DNA from: Pantoea phytobeneficialis
Lineage (GTDB): Bacteria > Pseudomonadota > Gammaproteobacteria > Enterobacterales > Enterobacteriaceae
Assembly: GCF_009728735.1 (NCBI RefSeq)
Contig: NZ_CP024636.1
Span: forward strand, 1,954,894-2,018,893
DNA length: 64,000 nucleotides
Reading direction: 5' to 3'
Positions 38,685 through 48,225 of this stretch are shown here, one piece after another; the first letter of the stretch is position 1; each line of letters opens with the position of its first letter. The notes under the pieces were generated by a model. It made no database searches. It was not told the origin of the DNA and was given only the letters and a program-made list of their open reading frames with translations. A program made the translations under genes and the position numbers.

Positions 38685-39170
38685 ATGCTTGATTACCGCT
38701 TCCCGACAGCTTTGCAGATGGTTTTGAGCGTAGCGATGGCGGAGCAATTGGGTAAACGCTCGACCAGTGCCATTCTGGCTTATGGCCTGGAGGCGAACCC
38801 CAGTTTCATTCGGAAACTTATGGTTCCGCTCACACGCGATGGCATCATTGTCTCGACGCTTGGCCGTACCGGTTCGATACATCTGGGCCGTCCCGCCAGC
38901 GAGATCACCTTGCGCGATATCTATACCTCGGTGATTGAAGACAAAAAACTTTGGGCCTCGCGTCCGGATGTCGCGCCGCGTTGTCTGGTGAGCGCCAACC
39001 TGTGCTGGTACTTCAAATCGATTGCTGATGAAGCCGAACAAGCCTCCCTGAAGGTGCTGGAAAAACGCACCGTGGCGGATGCGCTGGCTGAACTGAAAAA
39101 ACGTGACACCAGCAACTGCGAACCCCTGCCAGACTTCGAAATCGAAGACTTCTGCAAGAAATCCCGCTGA
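38685..39170 (+). CDS. oqxR: Rrf2-family repressor OqxR
   Basis: Regulator of 161 residues with an Rrf2-type winged helix: LQMVLSVAMAEQLGKRSTSA, then GLEANPSFIRKLMVPLTRDG (about 42-61) and LGRTGSIHLGRPASEITLRD. This is close to Klebsiella OqxR as I recall it. OqxR represses the oqxAB efflux genes, and its loss gives multidrug resistance. One or two Cys are present, but not the three-Cys cluster of IscR/NsrR. Here oqxR is convergent with oqxAB, separated by a REPIN, a tetranucleotide repeat and a GNAT gene. Confidence 0.85.
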   Translation: MLDYRFPTALQMVLSVAMAEQLGKRSTSAILAYGLEANPSFIRKLMVPLTRDGIIVSTLGRTGSIHLGRPASEITLRDIYTSVIEDKKLWASRPDVAPRCLVSANLCWYFKSIADEAEQASLKVLEKRTVADALAELKKRDTSNCEPLPDFEIEDFCKKSR

Positions 39171-39205
39171 CATTTCCTGGAGCGCGTTGCTGCGCTCCCA
39201 ACTCC

Positions 39206-39279
39206 GTAGCGGCGCGATTTATCGCGCGCCTTTGACCTTGATGCCATAGTGAAAATCGCGCGACAAATCGCGCCGCTAC
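39206..39279. repeat. REPIN-like paired palindromic repeat (copy 8)
   Basis: GTAGCGGCGCGATTTATCGC and an inverted partner (GCGACAAATCGCGCCGCTAC) separated by about 30 bp, 74 bp total, downstream of oqxR. The layout closely resembles copy 3 downstream of yjfF, including a similar TTTGACC spacer start. Confidence 0.85.
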
Positions 39280-39331
39280 GAAAGCCGGTGGTGCATTTGT
39301 TTGAGTCACCTCTCATTTTCTGCCTTACTAT

Positions 39332-39364
<33 letters not shown>

Positions 39365-39431
39365 CACTTCTCGACGCTTTAGATCAAGGTATAAAAGGGT
39401 AACTATTTTATTAATTCAAAAGGATTTCGAA

Positions 39432-40037
39432 ATGAAATGCAGGCATGCTAAAGATTCTGACTTGGATAAGGTTTGTGACCTCCTCGCAAAAGAATTCTGT
39501 CATGACCCGATATATAAAGTTTTATTTTCTGGTCGAGATGATCGTGTCAATATTCTGCGGGACTATTTTCGTATTTACGTAAATATAGAAATTTATCGTA
39601 AAGGTACATTGCTTTCTGAAAATGATACGGACGTTTTAGTTTATATTCGGCCAGAATTCATTGCGGAGATCGTAGAAACTCATGCTCAAGCCGATGAGGA
39701 ATTGCGTAAAGTATGTGGTTCAAGTTACAAGGCGGCTTCTGAACTTATAAATGGACTCGACCGTTTGCATCCCCTGAACCCACCCCATTATTTTATATCA
39801 TTACAAGCTGTGCAACGTTCAGCCCGTGGAGGTGAAGTGGTGGAGAGTTTATTCAGGACGCTGCATGATATAATAGATAAAGATAAATTGCCATGTTACG
39901 CGGAATGTACAAGATTCAGTACCAGAACGCTAATCAGGAGATGGGGATATCGTGATGCTGATTTTCCACTTCATATTAGAGGGTTTCCTGACCTCTATCC
40001 TGTTTGGCGTGACCCGAAACAACTTTCCATGAAATAG
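39432..40037 (+). CDS. GNAT-family N-acetyltransferase
   Basis: Protein of 201 residues with a GCN5-like fold: N-terminal KCRHAKDSDLDKVCDLLAKE, then the acetyl-CoA core HYFISLQAVQRSARGGEVVE (about 117-136) and CYAECTRFSTRTLIRRWGYR near the end. It resembles the puromycin-acetyltransferase-like branch, though the Q/RxxGxG/A loop is altered (RSARGG). The gene is AT-rich compared with its neighbours and lies between oqxR and oqxB, so it looks acquired. AAGGA 7 bp upstream fixes the ATG. Substrate unknown; proximity to a drug-efflux locus may be coincidental. Confidence 0.75.
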   Translation: MKCRHAKDSDLDKVCDLLAKEFCHDPIYKVLFSGRDDRVNILRDYFRIYVNIEIYRKGTLLSENDTDVLVYIRPEFIAEIVETHAQADEELRKVCGSSYKAASELINGLDRLHPLNPPHYFISLQAVQRSARGGEVVESLFRTLHDIIDKDKLPCYAECTRFSTRTLIRRWGYRDADFPLHIRGFPDLYPVWRDPKQLSMK

Positions 40038-40052
40038 AATGATTGGATAAAA

Positions 40053-40076
40053 GCCAGTCAGGCTTTACTGACTGGC
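40053..40076 (-). terminator. Terminator of oqxAB (bidirectional hairpin)
   Basis: 9-bp stem GCCAGTCAG / CTGACTGGC with a 6-nt loop. On the minus strand TTTTATCC follows, so it terminates oqxB transcripts 41 bp past the stop. On the plus strand it may also end the GNAT transcript, though without a T-run. Confidence 0.8.
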
Positions 40077-40116
40077 ATTAGAATTTGGTGAACGGATTTT
40101 TACATCAATCCTAACA

Positions 40117-43100
40117 TCACACCGTCTGCACTTCACCTTCCGGCTGTTTCCGTGTCACCAGTTTACGTAGCGTCACATAAAACACCGGCGTCAGGAACAG
40201 GCCGAACAAAGTCACGCCCAGCATGCCGGAGAACACGGTAATCCCGGTAACGCCACGCACTTCGGCACCGGCACCTTCTCCGAGAATCAACGGGATGGTC
40301 CCGGCGATAAAGGCGATGGAGGTCATGACGATGGGGCGCAGACGCAGACGACAAGCTTCCAGCGCGGCCTCGACAATCCCTTTACCCTGCATCTCCAGTT
40401 CGCGGGCAAACTCGACAATAAGAATCGCGTTTTTACACGCCAGCCCCATCAGAACCACCAGCCCCACCTGCACAAACACGTTGTTATCACCGCCGGTCAG
40501 CCACACGCCAACCAACGCCGACAGCATGGTGACCGGCACAATCAGGATCACCGCCAGCGGTAACGTCCAGCTTTCGTACAATGCCGCCAGTACCAGGAAG
40601 GCCAGCAATACCGACACCGGGAACACAATAAACGCAGCATTACCCTGGGTGGATTGCTGATAACTGAGATCGGTCCACTCAATGTTCATTCCATTCGGCA
40701 ACACCTGATTGGCGAGTGCTTCCACTTTGGTCATGGCCTGCGCCGATGACATCACGCGAGGGTCAGCGTCACCAATCAAATCCGCCGCCGGGTAGCCGTT
40801 ATAACGGATCACCGGATCAGGGCCGTAGGTGGTGGTGATATTCACCATGCTGCCGATTGGCACCATCTCGCCGCGATCGTTACGGGTGCGCAGGTTAGCA
40901 ATATCCTGCACGCTGTCGCGGAAATCGCCATCTGCTTGCGCCATCACACGCCAGGTACGACCAAACTTATTGAAGTCATTGACATAGGAGGAGCCGAGAT
41001 ACACCTGAAGGGTGCTGAACAAATCGGTCAGCGACACGCCCTGTGCTTTGGCTTTATCACGATCAACCTGCACATCCAACTGCGGAACGTTGGCTTGATA
41101 GGAGGAGATCGGGAACATCATGCCAGGCGTCTGCATCACCGCACCGGAGAGGGTGTTGATCGCCGTTTGCAGCTCGCCATAACCCAGGCCAGCACGATCC
41201 TGCACGTAAAGGGAATAACCTGAACCCTGGCCGAGGCCCAAAATCGGCGGTGGCATGATGGAGAAACCAAAGCCCGCCTGAATTTTACTGATTTTGGCAT
41301 TCAGCTCAGCGTTGATTTCCGCCGCACTGCGTTTACGCTGGTCAAACGGCTTGAGGCCAAAGAACACCGTCCCGGTATTGGGGGTATTGGTAAACTGCAA
41401 GGCGTTCAGGCCGGGGAAGGCGACCGCATAATCCACGCCTTCGGTATTCATACCGATCTCGCTCATCTTACGGATCACTTCATCGGTACGCGCCAGTGAC
41501 GAGCCTTCCGGCATCTTCACGCCACCAATCAGGTACAGCTTATCCTGGGTTGGGATAAAGCCACCCGGTACGCTGTGGAACATCCAGCCCGCGCCTGCCA
41601 GCAGCAGCACATAGACGCCAAACACCGCACCGCGCCGCCGCAGGGTTTTACTGACCATCGATTGATAACCGTCAGCGCTGCGCTGGAAAAAGCGGTTGAA
41701 CGGACGGAACAACCAGCCCAGCAACCGGTCAATCAGGCGCGACGGCATATCTTTCGGCGCATGATGATCCTTCAGCAGTTTCGCCGCCAGAGCCGGAGAA
41801 AGCGTCAGCGAGTTAATCGCCGAAATCACCGTCGAAATGGCGATGGTAACCGCGAACTGTTTATAGAACTGACCGGTAACGCCGGACAGGAACGCCATCG
41901 GCACAAACACCGCACACAACACCAGCGCGATAGCGATAATCGGGCCGGAGACTTCACGCATCGCCTGATGCGCTGCCGCGGTGGGCGATAATCCTTGCTC
42001 GATATTACGTTCGACGTTCTCTACCACCACAATGGCGTCATCCACCACGATACCGATGGCGAGCACCAGACCAAACAGGCTCAGGGTGTTAAGTGAGAAG
42101 CCGAGCAAATACAAGACGCTGAAGGTCCCCACCACTGAAACCGGCACCGCCAGCAACGGAATGATCGACGCACGCCAGGTTTGCAGGAACAGAATCACCA
42201 CCAGTACCACCAGCACAATCGCTTCCATCAGCGTCTGTACCACGGCCTTGATCGAATCCCGCACGAACACCGTCGGGTCATAGGGCGCGGCCCACTGCAC
42301 ATCGTCCGGGAAGCGGGTCGCCAGTTCAGCCATTTTGGCGCGCACCGCGTTGGAGAGATCGATGGCGTTAGCCCCCGGAGCCTGGAAGATACCGATACCG
42401 ACCGCATCTTTATTATTAAGCTGTGAACGCAGCGCATAGCTGCCAGAACCCATCTCAATTCGAGCGACATCACGCAGACGTACCAACGAACCATCATCGG
42501 CGGTTTTCAGGATGATATTGCCGAACTGCTGCTCGCTCTCCAGTCGTCCCTGGGTGTTGATCGACAGCAGGAAATCGCTCTCTTTCTTCAACGGTTCTGC
42601 GCCGAGCTGCCCGGCAGAAACCTGCACGTTTTGCTCCTGCATCGCCGTCACCACATCCGAGGCGGTCAGGCCACGCGCCGCCACTTTATTAGGATCAAGC
42701 CAGACGCGCATCGCATACTCACCGGCCCCGAAGATCTGAATCTGTCCCACGCCCGGCAGGCGGGCCAGTTCGTCTTTGACCTTCAGGGTGGCGTAGTTAC
42801 GCAGATAGAGCGAGTCGTACTTACCCTGCGGCGAAAACAGGTGCACCACCAGCGTCAGGGTCGGCGACTGCTTCTGTGTGGTCAGGCCCAGTTGACGCAC
42901 GGCCTCTGGCAGGCGCGCTTCCGCCTGTGCCACACGGTTCTGCACCTGAACCTGCGCCTGGTCAGGGTCAGTACCCGGACGGAAGGTGACGGTGGTCACC
43001 AGCACACCATCGGAACCGGCCACTGATTTCATATACATCATGTTTTCCACCCCGTTGATCGCCTCTTCCAGTGGCGTCGCCACCGAGTCGGCAATCACTT

Positions 43101-43269
43101 TGGGGTTGGCGCCGGGGTATTCTGCGCGCACCTGCACGCTGGGGGGCACCACATCGGGATATTCACTGATCGGCAGCAACGGAATGGCGATCAGCCCGGT
43201 AACAAATATCAAAATCGACAGCACAGCCGCGAAAATTGGCCGGTCGATAAAAAAGCGGGAGAAATCCAT
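40117..43269 (-). CDS. oqxB: Multidrug efflux RND transporter OqxB
   Basis: Inner-membrane RND proton antiporter of 1050 residues, the same length as Klebsiella OqxB. The N terminus MDFSRFFIDRPIFAAVLSIL is characteristic. VVDDAIVVVENVERNIE (about 407-423) carries the two Asp of the proton relay in the fourth membrane helix, and the Lys partner is expected near LACKNAILIVEF (about 938-949). Two large periplasmic loops follow helices 1 and 7. With OqxA and an outer-membrane channel (probably TolC, not in the window) it exports quinolones, quinoxalines and other drugs. 18 bp after oqxA. Confidence 0.94.
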   Translation of the reverse strand: MDFSRFFIDRPIFAAVLSILIFVTGLIAIPLLPISEYPDVVPPSVQVRAEYPGANPKVIADSVATPLEEAINGVENMMYMKSVAGSDGVLVTTVTFRPGTDPDQAQVQVQNRVAQAEARLPEAVRQLGLTTQKQSPTLTLVVHLFSPQGKYDSLYLRNYATLKVKDELARLPGVGQIQIFGAGEYAMRVWLDPNKVAARGLTASDVVTAMQEQNVQVSAGQLGAEPLKKESDFLLSINTQGRLESEQQFGNIILKTADDGSLVRLRDVARIEMGSGSYALRSQLNNKDAVGIGIFQAPGANAIDLSNAVRAKMAELATRFPDDVQWAAPYDPTVFVRDSIKAVVQTLMEAIVLVVLVVILFLQTWRASIIPLLAVPVSVVGTFSVLYLLGFSLNTLSLFGLVLAIGIVVDDAIVVVENVERNIEQGLSPTAAAHQAMREVSGPIIAIALVLCAVFVPMAFLSGVTGQFYKQFAVTIAISTVISAINSLTLSPALAAKLLKDHHAPKDMPSRLIDRLLGWLFRPFNRFFQRSADGYQSMVSKTLRRRGAVFGVYVLLLAGAGWMFHSVPGGFIPTQDKLYLIGGVKMPEGSSLARTDEVIRKMSEIGMNTEGVDYAVAFPGLNALQFTNTPNTGTVFFGLKPFDQRKRSAAEINAELNAKISKIQAGFGFSIMPPPILGLGQGSGYSLYVQDRAGLGYGELQTAINTLSGAVMQTPGMMFPISSYQANVPQLDVQVDRDKAKAQGVSLTDLFSTLQVYLGSSYVNDFNKFGRTWRVMAQADGDFRDSVQDIANLRTRNDRGEMVPIGSMVNITTTYGPDPVIRYNGYPAADLIGDADPRVMSSAQAMTKVEALANQVLPNGMNIEWTDLSYQQSTQGNAAFIVFPVSVLLAFLVLAALYESWTLPLAVILIVPVTMLSALVGVWLTGGDNNVFVQVGLVVLMGLACKNAILIVEFARELEMQGKGIVEAALEACRLRLRPIVMTSIAFIAGTIPLILGEGAGAEVRGVTGITVFSGMLGVTLFGLFLTPVFYVTLRKLVTRKQPEGEVQTV

Positions 43270-43287
43270 AACAGGCAGTCTCGATAA

Positions 43288-44442
43288 TTATTGGGCGGCG
43301 CGCATCGCGACCGTTTGCGCAGTGACCGGCATGCCGGGCATAAACACTTTCTGCAAACCGTTAACGATGACCTTGTCTCCGGGTTTCAGTCCGTTCTGCA
43401 CCACGCGCAGGCCATTTGCCAACTCGCCTGGCTGGATGTCACGACGCTGGGCCTTACCGCTGGCATCGACCACGTAGACATACTTACGGTCCTGATCGGT
43501 CAGCACCGCTTTATCGTCAATCAGCAACGCGGTGAAATCGGCGCTACCGGGCAGACGTACGCGGGCAAACAGACCTGGCGTGAACTGACGCTGCTGGTTA
43601 TCCAGCGTGGCGCGCATGCGGATGGTGCCGGTGCTGGCGGTCAACTGGTTATCGAGAAAATCGACTTTGCCCGGATGCGGATAGCCTTGCTCGCCGGTCA
43701 GGCCGATTTCCACTGGCAGCGCACCCCGGTTTTGTCCCTCACGGGCCATCGCCTGATAACGCAGATAGGTAGCTTCATCGACGTCGAAATAGACGTAGAC
43801 GCGATCCTGCGACACCAGCGTGGTGAGGACGCTGGCGCTGTCACCGGCGGTTACCAGGTTACCGATAGTGATCATGGCGCGGCTGGCGCGACCATCAATC
43901 GGCGCGGTAACGCGGGTGAAATCGAGATTAAGCTGCGCCATATCCACCGCCGCCTGGGCCGACAGCACGGTAGCCTGTGCCTGGCTGGCCGCTGAACGGC
44001 GCTGTTCTGCCTCTTCACGCGATACCGCCAGCGTGCCAATCAGTTTTTCGGTACGAGCCGACTCACTGCGTGCCAGCGCCGCCTGACTGCGGGCCTGCGC
44101 CAGTTCGGCCTGCGCCTGCTCCAGCGCCGCGCGATAGGTGCGATCATCAATGGTGAACAGCACCTGGCCTTTTTTCACTTCATCGCCTTCGCGATAATTC
44201 ACCTGATCGATATAGCCGGATACGCGCGGTCGCAGCTGCACGCTTTGCACCGCTTCGATACGACCATTAAAACTGTCCCACTGGCTGACTTTCTGCTGTA
44301 CCACCTGCGCCACACTCACTTCAGGCGGTGGCGGTGGGGCGTTTTTCGCCTCACCGCTATCACAGCCGGCCAGCAGGCTTCCCAGCAGCACCATTCCTGA
44401 CAGGCTTACGCCCAGACGAACCCCATATGTCTGCAGATGCAT
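43288..44442 (-). CDS. oqxA: Multidrug efflux periplasmic adaptor OqxA
   Basis: Membrane-fusion protein of 384 residues. N-terminal lipoprotein signal: GSLLAGCDSG, with Cys at about 27 as lipidation site. The lipoyl half-motif is RPRVSGYIDQVNYREGDEVK (about 72-91); next come a coiled-coil hairpin (LEQAQAELAQARSQAALARS) and the second lipoyl half APIDGRASRAMITIGNLVTA. Matches Klebsiella OqxA in order and content. First gene of oqxAB, divergent from rarA. Confidence 0.93.
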   Translation of the reverse strand: MHLQTYGVRLGVSLSGMVLLGSLLAGCDSGEAKNAPPPPPEVSVAQVVQQKVSQWDSFNGRIEAVQSVQLRPRVSGYIDQVNYREGDEVKKGQVLFTIDDRTYRAALEQAQAELAQARSQAALARSESARTEKLIGTLAVSREEAEQRRSAASQAQATVLSAQAAVDMAQLNLDFTRVTAPIDGRASRAMITIGNLVTAGDSASVLTTLVSQDRVYVYFDVDEATYLRYQAMAREGQNRGALPVEIGLTGEQGYPHPGKVDFLDNQLTASTGTIRMRATLDNQQRQFTPGLFARVRLPGSADFTALLIDDKAVLTDQDRKYVYVVDASGKAQRRDIQPGELANGLRVVQNGLKPGDKVIVNGLQKVFMPGMPVTAQTVAMRAAQ

Positions 44443-44739
44443 TGTAGTTATTCCGCGTTAGTCAAAAAATTGAAAGGTCATGTACAAAAAATTTTGCAAC
44501 TTTGACGGTTGCATTAAAACGGGATGAGTGTAGGCTTGTGCAAACTGCTTCTGCAAGAATATCTGATACACTTTAAGTGCGGTTTTGATCGCAACGGATC
44601 ATGCAGGGTAATACCCCTACGCGAAGTGCGGCATTTAATGCAATAATAAAACTTGCACTAAATGGCATAGTCAGTCACCCTTAAAGTGTAACTGCAACAG
44701 ATACTGATACTGATCGCCACGGCGACGGGAGAAAATGGG
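44443..44739. promoter_or_regulatory. oqxA / rarA divergent control region
   Basis: About 300 bp, no gene. It must hold the oqxAB and rarA promoters and, from the Klebsiella system, OqxR- and RarA-binding sites. A GCAC at 44654-44657 sits in a poor marbox-like context (mismatches in the RYYAAAY half). Repeated ATTTAATGCA/TGCATTAAAA-like stretches at about 44508-44518 and 44632-44642 are in opposite orientation and may be regulator sites. Confidence 0.4.
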
Positions 44740-45087
44740 ATGATGAGCGACGCATTTATTCACGATCTGATCGACTGGATTGATAACAACATTGAAGCAC
44801 GCCTGGATCTGGACACCGTAGCAGGGCGTGCCGGTTACTCGAAATGGCACCTGCAACGCATGTTCAAAGAGCACACCGGTTATCCGCTGGGTGAGTACAT
44901 TCGTGCCAAGAAACTGAAAAAATCGGCAGACCGGCTGACCACCACTAACGAGCCGATTCTGAACGTGGCGATTTCGCTGGGCTTTGACTCGCAGCAGTCA
45001 TTCAACCGCAGCTTCAAACGTCAGTATGGTGTGGCACCGGGTGCATGGCGTCGTCATGCCGGGCACCAGCCGAGCGTTATGCAGTAA
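44740..45087 (+). CDS. rarA: AraC-family efflux activator RarA
   Basis: Single-domain AraC-type activator of 115 residues, related to MarA/SoxS/RamA/Rob. First HTH: LDTVAGRAGYSKWHLQRMFK (about 24-43). Second HTH: ILNVAISLGFDSQQSFNRSF (about 72-91), then RQYGVAPGAWRR. In Klebsiella RarA is encoded next to oqxAB and raises efflux (oqxAB, acrAB). GGGAG stands about 7 bp before the doubled ATG ATG. There is no ligand-binding domain, so activity is set by its amount. Divergent from oqxA. Confidence 0.9.
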   Translation: MMSDAFIHDLIDWIDNNIEARLDLDTVAGRAGYSKWHLQRMFKEHTGYPLGEYIRAKKLKKSADRLTTTNEPILNVAISLGFDSQQSFNRSFKRQYGVAPGAWRRHAGHQPSVMQ

Positions 45088-45173
45088 ACTCCGCCAGGGC
45101 CAGCATCGCTGGCCCGCGTTTTTCCCGCCTGAAAAGCTGCTATTATCGGCCTCCTGAAACTCAGGAAGTCACT

Positions 45174-45599
45174 ATGTCAAAGAAACTCTGGATTGGATTA
45201 ATTATCGCGCTGGTCGCCTCATGGGCCGGACTAAAACCGCATTTCTCCGCTGCACCCAAAACCAATATTGCGCAATTGACCGATGCCGAAACCGTCGCGC
45301 GCTGGCTGCAACAACATCATAAATTACCGGATCTCTACCTCACTAAAGGTGAAGCACGGCGCCAGGGCTGGAACCCCGGCAAAGGCAACATGTGCGACGT
45401 GTTGCCCGGCAGGGCGATTGGCGGCGACCGTTTTGCTAACCGTGAGCAGCGGCTGCCACAACAGGCGGGACGCCAATGGTATGAAGCCGACGTCAATTAC
45501 GATTGCGGCCACCGCGATGCCGATCGTCTGCTTTACTCTTCAGATGGCCTGATTTTTCTCACTACCGATCACTATCGCAGCTTTAAGCCGGTGCCCTGA
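45174..45599 (+). CDS. Barnase-type ribonuclease (N1/T1 family), exported
   Basis: Protein of 141 residues: an N-terminal hydrophobic segment (KLWIGLIIALVASWAGL, residues 4-20) for export or anchoring, then a full barnase domain from about residue 35. All catalytic positions are kept: Lys58, Arg90, Glu104, Arg114, Arg118 and His133 align with barnase K27, R59, E73, R83, R87 and H102, with motifs IGGDRFANREQRLP and LYSSDGL. Two Cys (74 and 111), absent from barnase, could form a disulfide in the periplasm. ATG 45174 has AGGAAG upstream. Its stop overlaps the start of a barstar-like gene. Confidence 0.9.
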   Translation: MSKKLWIGLIIALVASWAGLKPHFSAAPKTNIAQLTDAETVARWLQQHHKLPDLYLTKGEARRQGWNPGKGNMCDVLPGRAIGGDRFANREQRLPQQAGRQWYEADVNYDCGHRDADRLLYSSDGLIFLTTDHYRSFKPVP

Positions 45600-45865
45600 T
45601 GATGCTGAACCTGACCTTTGATTTCCGGCAACTGCCCGACCGCGAGGCGTTTTATGCTGCGCTGGTGCGGCAGAGCCACTGCCCGTTCGCCTTTGGTAAC
45701 AATCTTGATGCGTTGTGGGATTGGCTGACAGGCGGTATGGCGCTGCCAGCAACCCTGCATTTGCGCCATGTTGATGAGAGCAACGTGGAATTCGCGCCCG
45801 TGCTGGCGCTGCTGGAAGAGGCGGTGGCGCAGCTCGAGGGTGAACTGCGCCTGGTGCGTGATTAA
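45599..45865 (+). CDS. Barstar-family RNase inhibitor
   Basis: Protein of 88 residues with the barstar core FGNNLDALWDWLTGG (about 32-46); Asp37 and Asp41 match barstar D35 and D39, which block the barnase active site. No signal peptide, so it is cytoplasmic and would protect the cell from unexported enzyme. Its ATG overlaps the RNase stop (TGATG), a coupled toxin-inhibitor pair. A second ATG one codon on is possible. The 3' end overlaps the convergent srfC stop by 4 bp. Confidence 0.9.
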   Translation: MMLNLTFDFRQLPDREAFYAALVRQSHCPFAFGNNLDALWDWLTGGMALPATLHLRHVDESNVEFAPVLALLEEAVAQLEGELRLVRD

Positions 45866-48225
45866 GCGTGCAACGCCAGTAGCATCATCGCCAGTGTCTG
45901 GCGGGCGGCGGCAGGTAAATCGCCGCCGCCGGTATAGCCGTTGTTCTCCACAATCACGCTGTTCAGCCCCACCAGCCAGTCGTAGATATAGTAGGCCGTG
46001 TGGTTAGCCGGGGCGGCAGAGAGACGCGTCAGACGTTGGCCGGACGAGAAATTGACGCTCGGGGCGGGTGGACGGGCGAAGATCGTCTGGCCACGATTGA
46101 CGCGGCTGGCCGGACGTTCGCTCTCCGGGCGCTGCAAAAAGCCCAGCCAGGCAACAAAGTCCCCCAACACCGTCATCGCGCGGGACACCTGACGATCGGT
46201 GCGCGCCTCATGCGCGCTGGCCTGCGCCTCCGGTTCGTTCAGCGCCGCCTGCAAGGTGTTCAGCATGTTGTGACGGAAGCTGGCGGTAATTAACTCCTCC
46301 ACCAACAACTCCAGCGTCGGTTTATCGACGTTGAGCAGCGCCAGCAGACTCCGGCTCTCCGGCAACTGACGCAGATGATCCAGCCACAGGGCGAAGACCA
46401 GGTGCGGAAATTGCTGATCGCGCTGACCGCCGTGATTGCGCGGTTCTGCCGCTGCCACCGGTTCATCTTTAAACAGATCAAATTCAAAACCGATGCCGAA
46501 ATAGCTTTGCTCTGCGGCTGCGCTGGCGACTTTATGCTGCGTGCCGCTGTTGCTCTGGCTCAGCCACAATTGACGCACCGCCTCACGCGACGGTTGTAAA
46601 CGCTCCAGCAATTCGCCGTGCAGGCCGGTGCGATGTTGCAGGCATTTCAGTAAGGTGTCGGCAATGCTTTGCTTACGCGCCGCTTGCTCTGGCGTAGCGC
46701 TGGCTTCGGTCCAGGGTTGCAGACGATCCACCAGGGTTTGTTGCAGCGTACTCAGTTGCGACGCCAGACGATCACGGCGCGCATCCGGCTGCATTTCATC
46801 CTGCAACCAACTGCCCATCCGATCCACTCCGGCGCGATCCAGCGCCAGCATCGACCCCCAGCTCTGACCCGGCTGACCAATCTGGCGTTGTACCGCTTCA
46901 TCGACGTTGATCTGCTGATGACGTGCATCATAAGGGGTGATGGCCCAGATCAGCCGCGGCTTCTCTCCGCTGGCCGGTACCGGTTGATGCAGATGCCACT
47001 CGCGCAGCGCCTGGCTGGCGAGATCGGCGTCCTGACGCTGGCTGGCGGCGGTACAGATCAACAGCAGGTCGATATCCTGACGCGCAGCGTACCAACCCGG
47101 CAGCAAGGCGCGTTTCTGTTCCAGTAAGGTGGCGCGCAGCGCATCTCGCGTTTGCAGACGGTGGCGCTCCTCCTGCTGGCCGCGATCGGCTGGGGTACCC
47201 GGCGCGGGCAGCTCCAGCATATCGGCCTCATCATATAACGCCTGGCGTGGCGTCGAGCTAAGCGGAATGGTGATTTCCAGTGTCAGCAACGCCAGCAGAC
47301 CCAGGGGCACCTGCTGCGCTTTACCCACCCGGTTCGCGACCACCGGGCACACCTCAATCATCTCCTGCAAGTCGGCATCGCTGCCAATCAACTTCTCGGC
47401 GGGCAGTGACGTGTCATCCACCAACAGGCTGAGTGGGGCCATGACCCGTGGGGCATGACGTAACTGATGGCGCAAATGCATCAGGCTGCGCAGGCTTTCG
47501 CTTAATGAGTTTTGGCCCGGCCACAGCAAGGCGAACAACTGTACGCGGTCGTCGACATTCAGCCACGGGGCGAGGCTGATGGCCTGCGGCCAGAAATGAC
47601 GATCCAGCACCTCGGCGTGACGGTGATGGCGGCGACTCCACGCCCATAAAGTGACCAACGCATCGCTTTCCAGACCTGGCTGGATGTCACTTTGGCGATG
47701 CCGCTGTAAACGTTGTAGCGCGCTGTCGAGAGCCGTGGTGTCCGGCTGTAATTCCGGGGTGGCGCAGGCCAACATCAGACGGATCAGCTCAACCTCGCTC
47801 AGCAATGTCATCTCCAGCGGCCAGGCGTTGGAGGCCGTTTCGCGCTGGTGACTAAAACGTGTGGCGATGGCGAAATCGAGGTTGCCGGGATTGATATGCT
47901 GGAAATAGTTAAAGGTTTTGTCGCCAGGGGTGGTCATCAACTGTCCCTGGGCATCCCCCACCATCTCGCTCAATAACCAGGCTTTGCCCGCCTGTGACTG
48001 ACCAAACAACGCCAGCGTCACGGGGCGCGCGAGCTGGCGCGCCAGCGCGTGGCTCTCCACTCTGGCACGGCGCAGTTGCAGACTCAGGGTGTCGCCTTCC
48101 ATGCTCAGACGCGTGGAGTGAGCCTGCTGGTTTTCAACCCAATTCAGAGCACCATCAAGGGTTTCCTGGAGCAGACTGAGACGTTTGGCCAGCGTGGCCA
48201 GTGGTTGTTTTTTTGCGGTTCTCAT
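45862..48225 (-). CDS. srfC: SrfC-family putative virulence factor
   Basis: Large protein of 787 residues, third gene of srfABC. A P-loop-like segment GQSQAGKA (75-82) sits after a hydrophobic strand as in GTPases/AAA proteins, but the final Ser/Thr of GxxxxGK(S/T) is Ala. The rest is mainly helical. SrfABC was first noted in Salmonella as SsrB-associated, but the cluster occurs in many non-pathogens and its role is unsettled. Start overlaps the srfB stop (ATGA). Confidence 0.88.
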   Translation of the reverse strand: MRTAKKQPLATLAKRLSLLQETLDGALNWVENQQAHSTRLSMEGDTLSLQLRRARVESHALARQLARPVTLALFGQSQAGKAWLLSEMVGDAQGQLMTTPGDKTFNYFQHINPGNLDFAIATRFSHQRETASNAWPLEMTLLSEVELIRLMLACATPELQPDTTALDSALQRLQRHRQSDIQPGLESDALVTLWAWSRRHHRHAEVLDRHFWPQAISLAPWLNVDDRVQLFALLWPGQNSLSESLRSLMHLRHQLRHAPRVMAPLSLLVDDTSLPAEKLIGSDADLQEMIEVCPVVANRVGKAQQVPLGLLALLTLEITIPLSSTPRQALYDEADMLELPAPGTPADRGQQEERHRLQTRDALRATLLEQKRALLPGWYAARQDIDLLLICTAASQRQDADLASQALREWHLHQPVPASGEKPRLIWAITPYDARHQQINVDEAVQRQIGQPGQSWGSMLALDRAGVDRMGSWLQDEMQPDARRDRLASQLSTLQQTLVDRLQPWTEASATPEQAARKQSIADTLLKCLQHRTGLHGELLERLQPSREAVRQLWLSQSNSGTQHKVASAAAEQSYFGIGFEFDLFKDEPVAAAEPRNHGGQRDQQFPHLVFALWLDHLRQLPESRSLLALLNVDKPTLELLVEELITASFRHNMLNTLQAALNEPEAQASAHEARTDRQVSRAMTVLGDFVAWLGFLQRPESERPASRVNRGQTIFARPPAPSVNFSSGQRLTRLSAAPANHTAYYIYDWLVGLNSVIVENNGYTGGGDLPAAARQTLAMMLLALHA

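Noticed and set aside
44651..44669. Marbox upstream of oqxA/rarA
   Set aside because: GCAC core is present, but the RYYAAAY half has several mismatches; listed only as part of the control region.
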